Shown: positions 57,960-64,000 of the stretch, in pieces
Layout of the letters: each line of letters begins with the position of its first letter
How positions within the stretch are numbered: the stretch's first letter is position 1
Assembly: GCF_019393635.1 (NCBI RefSeq)
Contig: NC_057867.1
Span: 75,705,492-75,769,491 of the forward strand
Origin: Dromiciops gliroides
Lineage: Eukaryota > Chordata > Mammalia > Microbiotheria > Microbiotheriidae
Direction of reading: 5' to 3'
DNA: 64,000 nucleotides
Made by a program: the position numbers and the translations under genes
The notes under the pieces: generated by a model
Databases searched by the model: none
The model's input: the letters and a program-made list of their open reading frames with translations, nothing else
Told to the model about the DNA's origin: nothing

Positions 57960-58290
57960 AGCTGGGCATTCTGATTCAGTGATAAGAGACCTGCCTCTGG
58001 TGTCAGAGGTTGTTGTTGTTGTTCAGTCATTTCAGTTGTATCCAACCCTTTGGGACCCCATTTGGGGGTTTTCCTAACAAAGATCTTGAAGTGGCTTGCC
58101 ATTTCCTTCTTCAGCTTATATTACAGATGAGGAAACTGAGGTGAACTGGAATAAGAGAAACCTGGATTAGTTATGACCTATGTGATTTTGGACAAGTCAC
58201 TTTACTTCTCTGGTCCTCAGTTTTCCCCTCTGTAAAATAAAGGGTTTTGACTAAATGGTCCCTGAGGGCCCTTTCAATTTGAGATCTAGG
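57960..58290 (+). mobile_element. MIR interrupted by a Mar1-type SINE 3' end
   Basis: Sense MIR halves ('agtgataagagacctgcctctggtgtcag' and 'gtgattttggacaagtcactttacttctctggtcctcagttttcccctctgtaaaat') enclose, at about 58009-58145, an antisense Mar1-type 3' end ('gttcagtcatttcagttgtatccaaccctttgggaccccatttgggg'). Confidence 0.7.
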
Positions 58291-58685
58291 ATTTTCGTGC
58301 TCCAGAACCTTGTACTTCAGAACCTTTCCATTGTAACCTTTGCTAGCTTGATTATGTCACCTAGAGTTAACCTTCCCTTTGGTATTTTAATCTCCCAGTA
58401 TGCTACAGTGATTTGGTAGGTATCACCTTCTAGTACTGCAGTGAGGACGGAGCAACCAGGGCTTTGCCCCAGAGCACAGAATTAAAAGGGGCTGGGGCCT
58501 CTCTGCCGCCATCTGAAAAAGCATACTCCCCCACTGTTGTGGTCTCACGCTGTTGTCCTGGGTCTTAGTCTCTTTTAGGCCTACCCATTCGACCCCAGTT
58601 CTCTTCTCAGAGCTGGCCCCCCAACTTGTTTCATAAAACTTGCTCAGGGTACAAAAATCCTAGTTATGGCTCTGCTAACTACTCA
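58291..58685. other. unassigned, possibly LTR-related
   Basis: GC-richer segment with no match I can name; adjoins the LTR cluster. Confidence 0.4.
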
Positions 58686-58689
58686 AACA

Positions 58690-59130
58690 CAGGAAGTGAC
58701 ATGCAATTGACATAGGAACTGGTTTAGGGGCTGGCTCATTCAAAGAATTGGCAGGCTCACAGCAAATCTTGTCCGAGAGGTTTATTAGGAGAGAGGGATA
58801 TATGGCTTGGAGAGTCACTCACAGACTGTCTCTCTGAATGGAAGGAGAGTTGACCTTTTATACAGTTTTAGGCAAAGAAGGCTACATTCCAAGAGTAATG
58901 AGATTGCTAAAACTACCAAGGAGGAGGCATTCATAGGGGACGTTCAGGGGTCAAGTGATGTACACATCTTGCTGACATGCAAGTATGGAACTCACATATC
59001 ATCTATGTTCCTTTTAGACCTTGATATGGTTATCAGTGTTTACATTGTAGATAGAAATATCTCTAAATATCCCATGGTCTGCATGACCCATGGGCTTGGC
59101 AACATCACATTCCTAAGGTGGGAAACAGGG
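58690..59130 (-). mobile_element. LTR-like sequence, antisense
   Basis: On the minus strand a TATAAAA box (plus 58856-58862) is followed about 75 bases later by AATAAA (plus 58781-58786), the spacing of an LTR U3-R region. Ends are not fixed and no TSD was found. The 114-residue plus-strand ORF across it is not a recognised protein. Confidence 0.55.
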
Positions 59131-59161
59131 ATTGTTTTTTATTTTTTGTAAGGTTGCCATC

Positions 59162-59595
59162 TGTAAAGGGCTAAAATTCTAGCTAGACTGTCTAAAAATC
59201 TAATGAATGGTCACCATAAATTAGAAGCTTTAGGAAGAGTTTAGACTTTTAAGCATTTATTAAGGTGCATTAAGATCTAGTGATCAGAGAGAAAGAGGCC
59301 AAGATTCCTTCATCTATCTATCTAAGGGAGCCAGCATCTCTGTTCCAGCCAAGCTGAGGCCCTGGGCCAAAGAGAGAGCTCTCCTCCTGGGCTTCTTCCT
59401 GAAACCTCCTGTGAAACCGGAAACAGGCCCCCCCCCCCCCCCACACACACACACCTCCAAGCTAATTGGCCGGCAACTTTGATCAACAGGACCCACAAGC
59501 AAACATCACTTCTTGACACCAAAGCCACATGGCTTGTCCTCAGGCCAGAGCTCACAATGTTCCTCCCAGCAGGGGGCGTTATTCCAACTCTCACA
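59162..59595 (-). mobile_element. solo LTR, antisense, same family as 13962-14329
   Basis: On the minus strand it starts TGTGAGAGTTGGAATAACGC and ends GCCCTTTACA, with AATAAA at plus 59256-59261. It shares with the first copy the head 'ggaat.a.gccacctg.tgg', the region around the poly(A) signal and the 'ggtgaccattcattaga...gctagaattttag' end. A C-run (59428-59443) has expanded inside. The flanks share only atc. Confidence 0.78.
59428..59453. repeat. poly(C) and (CA)n tract inside the LTR
   Basis: About 16 C residues followed by CA units. Confidence 0.9.
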
Positions 59596-59900
59596 ATCTG
59601 AAATCTTTTAGTTTCAGTATCTTCTGCTAAAGTTTAAGGTCTCTAATTTTCTTAGGGTCTCGAGTCCCACCACACCATCATGTTAGTTTCTTAGCTACAA
59701 TAATTGAGACAGTAACTTCCAGATATACACGAATTTACTTTTATTAATACTTAGTCACTGGCATAATACTTACTCTTTTGGTTTCCTTTAACAGTTACTA
59801 ACAGGATATGGTTCAACATAAGGGGAATGTAGAAATTTGCTTTTTGTATTTTAGACTTGGCTCCTTTAATAGAAAAGTAAGCCCCCCAAAAGAGACGTTT
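59596..59900 (-). mobile_element. possible second LTR, antisense
   Basis: AATAAAAG on the minus strand (plus about 59734-59741) within sequence that lies between the solo LTR and unassigned DNA. It may be the host element into which that LTR inserted. Ends unknown. Confidence 0.35.
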
Positions 59901-60725
59901 CTTAACCAAAAAACAGCAAACTCTGGCACTGTCATAAACGTCTGAATTCTTGAGTTTTTCCTTAAGAGCAGTTTTATTTTGTCTTGTTTTGTTTTTCCCA
60001 AGAGATTACTTTAAAAGAAAGAAAATGGCTTAGTACTGGGTGGTGCTAGAATGCCTTCTACCTACTGCAAAAAAAAATGGAAAGATAGGTAAGTGTAAAG
60101 TCAGAAAGGCAGAAGGAAATTGTCTCTTTTTCTTCAATGAAAATACACAGCCTTTTATGATTTAGTGCATATTCCCTTAGGCCTGTTTGTTGGCTTCCAA
60201 CTTAAAGCCTTGTGGGAAAGCAGCATTAACAGTTCACTCTGGGCTAGCTCTGTGCTAGAATGGGGGATTTTCAACACCAGAAATGTCACCTCCCTGAATT
60301 AGAATGGTGGGCAAATTCAGAGCCCAGCAAAAGAGGCTTCCTAAGTCCCTTTTGGTTGTTATGCCCACTTCATAAGGCAAGATTAAGTTCATAGTTGTTT
60401 TTGACAATTCAGATTTGTTCGGTGACATATCTGTGCCTTCACATCAGTCTCTTTAGGCAGGCCTCCTTGTTCCTTTTCATCTGAATCATTTTTCTTTGTG
60501 ACTTCAAAATTTCATTCTTGGGCTGACTTTCGCTTCTGATATGAAACCATGAATCCTTTCTCTGACCCCTTTCAAAGCCCCCAAAGTTGTGGTGCATGTC
60601 TGACTGCATGGCTCCCCTCTCCTCCAACTATCTTTCATTTCATGTCTGAGTGTGGGATCCTTTTCAGAGAAGACTTGTGATCTCTTTCACAAATTCTTCT
60701 AATTCTAATAAGAGGGATTTCAGAA
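59901..60725. other. unassigned
   Basis: No gene or repeat recognised. Confidence 0.5.
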
Positions 60726-61090
60726 TTCATTCATTGAATACTTTTTAAAGGACCTGTTATGTGCAGGGCACTATGTTTCACAGTATCACAGAATTGCAAA
60801 TGTCTTCAGCCCCCCTCTGGTCCAATTCATACCTTAAAGAGAAGTTCATCTTCAGAATACCTAGCAAGTGGTCATCTGACCTTTGTTTGAAGAGATTCCT
60901 GGAGGGGCAAACCTCCTACCTGAGGCAGCTTATTCTACTTGCAGACAGCTTTGACAGGAAGGACATTTTTCCTTACATATTGCCTAATTTTGCCTGTTTG
61001 CTACTTATGCCTGGCACTGCTAGTTCTGCCTAAGAGGAAGGAGTCTAGTCCATCTTTCCTCAGACTTTGATTCTGAGGGATGTCCAACCC
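60726..61090. mobile_element. CR1/L3-like LINE fragment
   Basis: After a short piece of the dispersed repeat (60726-60776), 'caagtggtcatctgacctttgtttgaagagattcctgg...ctacctgaggcagcttattctacttgcagacagc' shows the conserved text of CR1-type 3' regions found in amniotes. A second piece lies at 63275. Confidence 0.55.
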
Positions 61091-61119
61091 TCCTGGGAGA
61101 TTGTCACTTAACCAGATAA

Positions 61120-61275
61120 CTGTTATGCAGTGCAAAGAGGGCCAAACTTGGCATTAGAGGACCCAGGTTCAATGGCTAGTCTTTAACCTCCCTGAGCCTC
61201 CATTCTTTCATCTGTCAAATGACAGAGTTAGCCTTGATGGTCTCTGAAGTTCCTTCCAGCTCTAGGCGTCTGATC
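61120..61275 (+). mobile_element. MIR, sense
   Basis: 'gcattagaggacccaggttcaatggctagtctttaacctccctgagcctccattctttcatctgtcaaatgacagagttagccttgatggtctctgaagttccttccagctcta' is a typical full 3' half. Confidence 0.85.
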
Positions 61276-61364
61276 CTCTAAACTTTTCCACAAGGTAGAG
61301 TGAGGTAAGGGCAAAGGGGAGGCCCAGACAAAGGACCTATAATTGTAAGACCACAGGGTCATAC

Positions 61365-61850
61365 AATTATGGATTGGTCATGAGTCCAAGTCCTTCCAAC
61401 CTTGCCTTTGAAATCCTCCACAGGTAGCTTCCACCTACTCTTCTGGTTTCATTTCCTATTAATCCCATTTGCCTGATCCCTAGTTTAGCTAAACTGATCT
61501 CCTTGTTAAATAGAATTCCGTATCCTGTCTTACAAGCCTTTGCATCAGCTGCACCTTCCCTCATATCTGGAATGAACTCCTTCATCACCTCCTCATAGAA
61601 TGCCTGGTATCTTTCAAAGCCCAGCACAGGGACTCCTTCCTAGTTAAGGCCTCTTCTCATGGCCTTGAGTTCTTTCTACTTCTTGAAAATACTTTGCATT
61701 ACTCTCACGGTGATATTGTATTACTCCGGAAATTACCTTTTATTAATAAAATGTGAGGTTCTTGAGGGCAGAGATAGCTTTATTTTGGTTGTATCCTCAG
61801 CACTCTCATACACAGTAGGCACAAAATAAATTCATGTTGGTTGATTGATT
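61365..61850 (+). mobile_element. L2-like 3' region
   Basis: Long decayed L2 3' text ending in 'gaggttcttgagggcagagatagc...gtatcctcagcactctcatacacagtaggcacaaaataaattcatg'. A second L2-like tail follows at 61905-61945, is interrupted by a SINE, and resumes at 62090. Confidence 0.6.
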
Positions 61851-61945
61851 CCTCTTCATATATTACATAATTACTTATCTGTGTACAAGTTGTTTTGGTT
61901 TCCCTAGAAGATTGTAAGCTCCCTGAGAACAGGAACTATTACATT

Positions 61946-62089
61946 TTTTTTTTGGTGAGGCACTTGGGGTTAAGTGACTTGCCCAGGGTCACACAGCTAG
62001 TAAGTGTCAAGTGCCTGAGGTCAAATTTGAACTCAGGTCCTCCTGAATCCAGGGCCCATGCTCTATCCACTGTGCCACGTAGCTGCCCC
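61946..62089 (-). mobile_element. CORE-SINE, antisense
   Basis: Inserted into an L2-like tail; 'aggaactattacattttt' is repeated at 61930 and 62090. Confidence 0.95.
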
Positions 62090-62196
62090 TAGGAACTATT
62101 ACATTTTTATTCTTATAATTCAAGCATAGTGGCTTACTAGGGTTTACATGGTGCCTTAATAGGGACATTTGTTGAGTTGAAATATAAATATTTGAG

Positions 62197-62348
62197 GGGC
62201 AGCTAGGTGGCGCAGTGGATAGAGCACCGGCCCTGGAGTCAGGAGTACCTGAGTTCAAATCCGGCCTCAGATATATAACACTTACTAGCTGTGTGAGCCT
62301 GGGCAAGTCACTTAACCCCAATTGCCTCACTTAAAAAAAAAAAAAGAA
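62197..62348 (+). mobile_element. CORE-SINE, sense, young
   Basis: Near-consensus sense copy with A-tail. Exact 18-bp TSD gaaatataaatatttgag at 62179-62196 and 62349-62366, among the longest SINE TSDs here. Confidence 0.96.
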
Positions 62349-62366
62349 GAAATATAAATATTTGAG

Positions 62367-63270
62367 AAGGAAGAATTAATTAGAAAAAAGAATAAAGATG
62401 AGAACAAGAGACTATATACAGCTGTAGCCCCTTCACTCTGACCTTATCAAGTAACCTTTCAATGCTAAAAATTGCAAAATGGATTAATGTAAAGACATTG
62501 CCTTTATCACCATTTCTTTCAGAAGTTTTATACAGTGTAAAAGCAGTTGTCACAGGTTGGAGATCAAAAGATCTCAGAAACTGCCTCAGAAGTGGTGAGA
62601 TGTGGCAGTCTGGGGTATTATAGATTTAGAGTATGAACTCATTTGGAAACCATTATGAAGGATGGAGATGGAACGTTATAAACAGCATCTGCTCATAAAA
62701 CTGCAGAAGATGATGGAGAGTAGAGAGAACCTTCCAAAAGGGTGATGAGGCCCAACTACGCCAAGGACATGTATGGGTGAAAGGAGTCAAACAAGGAAGA
62801 GATGAAAAATACAGTTTGTCAGGGTTTTCATTACCTGTCCTCATTGTCATTGACAGTGGAAGCTCAGCACTTGGACTCTGATGCCTCAGTCTCTAATGTG
62901 CACTCTGAGGAAGCAGAGATGGCACCCCAACAGATGATGTCAGGGAGAGCAACCTCTGTACCTGAACAAGGGCAGATGACCATGCTAGAAGCAGCTTAAT
63001 CATGAAAGGACTGAGGAATCCTCCCCTGTCCAACCCCCAGGTCTCTAAAAATGCGAAGATATAAAAGGATTGGAAAATGTCTTAGGCAGTGTTGTCAATC
63101 AGACAATGGCATGAGCATCTACTGGCCTGTAAATCTAATTTGTCATTTCTGTAACATTTTTATGATAATTTCATCCACCTGTTAAAGGTACCCTTGATGA
63201 AAATGTGGGAAGGCAACAGGTAGTGTTTGGCTGACATTTGTCTATAGCAGAAAAGGGAATTGCAGTATCT
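62367..63270. other. unassigned
   Basis: No gene or repeat recognised. Confidence 0.5.
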
Positions 63271-63274
63271 AAAA

Positions 63275-63960
63275 GCCTGAAGAGGCCTCAGAGACATCCC
63301 CCTACAGTATCCCCAACAAAAGGCTATCCAGCCTTTGCTTGAAGATCATTAGTGAAGAGGAGCCCACCATTTCCCAAAGCGTCCCATGCCACTCTAGGAT
63401 AGCTCTGATATCTCTAATTGTTAGGATGTTTTCCCATTCATCAAGCTTAAGGCTGGCTTGGTTTTGTAACTTGTACTCATTGCTCTTAGTTCTACCCTTT
63501 GAGGTCAAGCAGAATAGTTCATAGTTTTTTCTGTAAGACAACATTTCTCATTGTAGGAGGTAGCTACTATATCAAGTCTCCCCTAAATCTTCATTTCTCT
63601 AAGCTAAATATCCCCTTTTCTTTGTCCTTCTCTTCATTTATCATATTTTCTTGTTCCCCTATCTCTTTCTCTGTCTATCCATATGGACACACACATATGT
63701 ACATGCACACATGTGTGTACATGTATGTATGTATGTATAAAACTAGTTCTCTTAAAACCTCTTAAGATAGTATTCACTCTTCTTGTTGCTATAGCACTCT
63801 CTTGATCTTTATTAAATTTGCATTTCTATTTGCTAAAACACCATTCTTTTTCAATGGAACTTTTATTGTTCTACTCCCTTGTATTTTTTCAGCCTTACTA
63901 TATATTTTACTTTTGTCCCTGTTAAATTCCATCTTAGTTCATCCGCATTGGCCTAAGTGT
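63275..63960. mobile_element. CR1/L3-like LINE fragment
   Basis: 'ggctatccagcctttgcttgaagatcattagtgaagaggagcccaccatttcc...ctctgatatctctaattgttaggatgttttcc...ttgtactcattgctcttagttctaccctttgagg...aagtctcccctaaatcttcatttctctaagctaaatatcccc' follows CR1-type 3' order. It is broken by simple sequence near 63690. Confidence 0.6.
63685..63740. repeat. CA/TG/TATG simple sequence
   Basis: Short mixed run inside the CR1-like fragment. Confidence 0.85.
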
Positions 63961-64000
63961 GTCAGGTTAGAATTGTCTTAATAGTCTTTTTTGTTTCTAT

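Noticed and set aside
58807..59151. 114-residue plus-strand ORF
   Set aside because: Antisense to an LTR-like segment; no domain recognised.

Overview
The window is mammalian, almost certainly marsupial, intergenic or intronic DNA. It is AT-rich and packed with retrotransposons, and I found no intact host gene or exon. The marsupial call rests on about two dozen copies of one CORE-SINE (sense head GGGGCAGCTAGGTGGCGCAG, a MIR-like core and an A-rich tail), on L1 elements of one shared type, and on a second SINE whose 3' end is RTE/BovB-like. The SINE looks like the WSINE1/Mar1 group known from marsupials. An Australian (australidelphian) species is my best guess, but the species is not fixed by what I can see.

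Layout. 1-2.4 kb: decayed L1 fragments, one SINE, a MIR-like copy and a TG/AG microsatellite. 2.47-9.0 kb: a full-length but dead antisense L1 with a 13-bp target-site duplication (TSD) and a SINE inside it. 9-11.5 kb: L2-like tails and unassigned DNA. 11.5-13.9 kb: a young 5'-truncated sense L1 that keeps an open ORF2 C-terminal half (the longest ORF here), followed by a solo LTR (13.96-14.33 kb). 14.9-15.1 kb: a mariner-like MITE. 15.7-17.7 kb: another antisense L1 carrying two SINEs and a short LTR-like insert. 18-22.5 kb: older SINEs, a hAT-like MITE and a fossil Ty3/gypsy reverse transcriptase.

22.6-33.3 kb is one nested structure. A pogo/Tigger DNA transposon (TIRs at 22,613 and 33,326, flanked by TA) has been split by about 9.8 kb of antisense L1 sequence. 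That L1 block holds further L1 copies, six SINEs and a complete SUMO2 processed pseudogene with an 18-bp TSD and a single nonsense codon.

33.4-64 kb is less dense: MIR, L2 and CR1-like relics, a large mammalian dispersed repeat in several pieces, two short L1 tails (36.7 and 45.8 kb), scattered young SINEs, long microsatellites (CA, TA, GATA and a 248-bp compound tract grown from a SINE tail) and a cluster of antisense LTRs at 58.7-59.9 kb. The remaining stretches look single-copy and hold no recognisable exon.

No genes here work together in a pathway. The coherent story is one of retrotransposition: the L1 machinery explains the L1 copies, the A-tailed SINEs and the SUMO2 pseudogene, all with TSDs. 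I see no new biological system; the most informative items are the nested chronology, the SUMO2 pseudogene, the gypsy RT fossil and the microsatellites born in retroelement tails.
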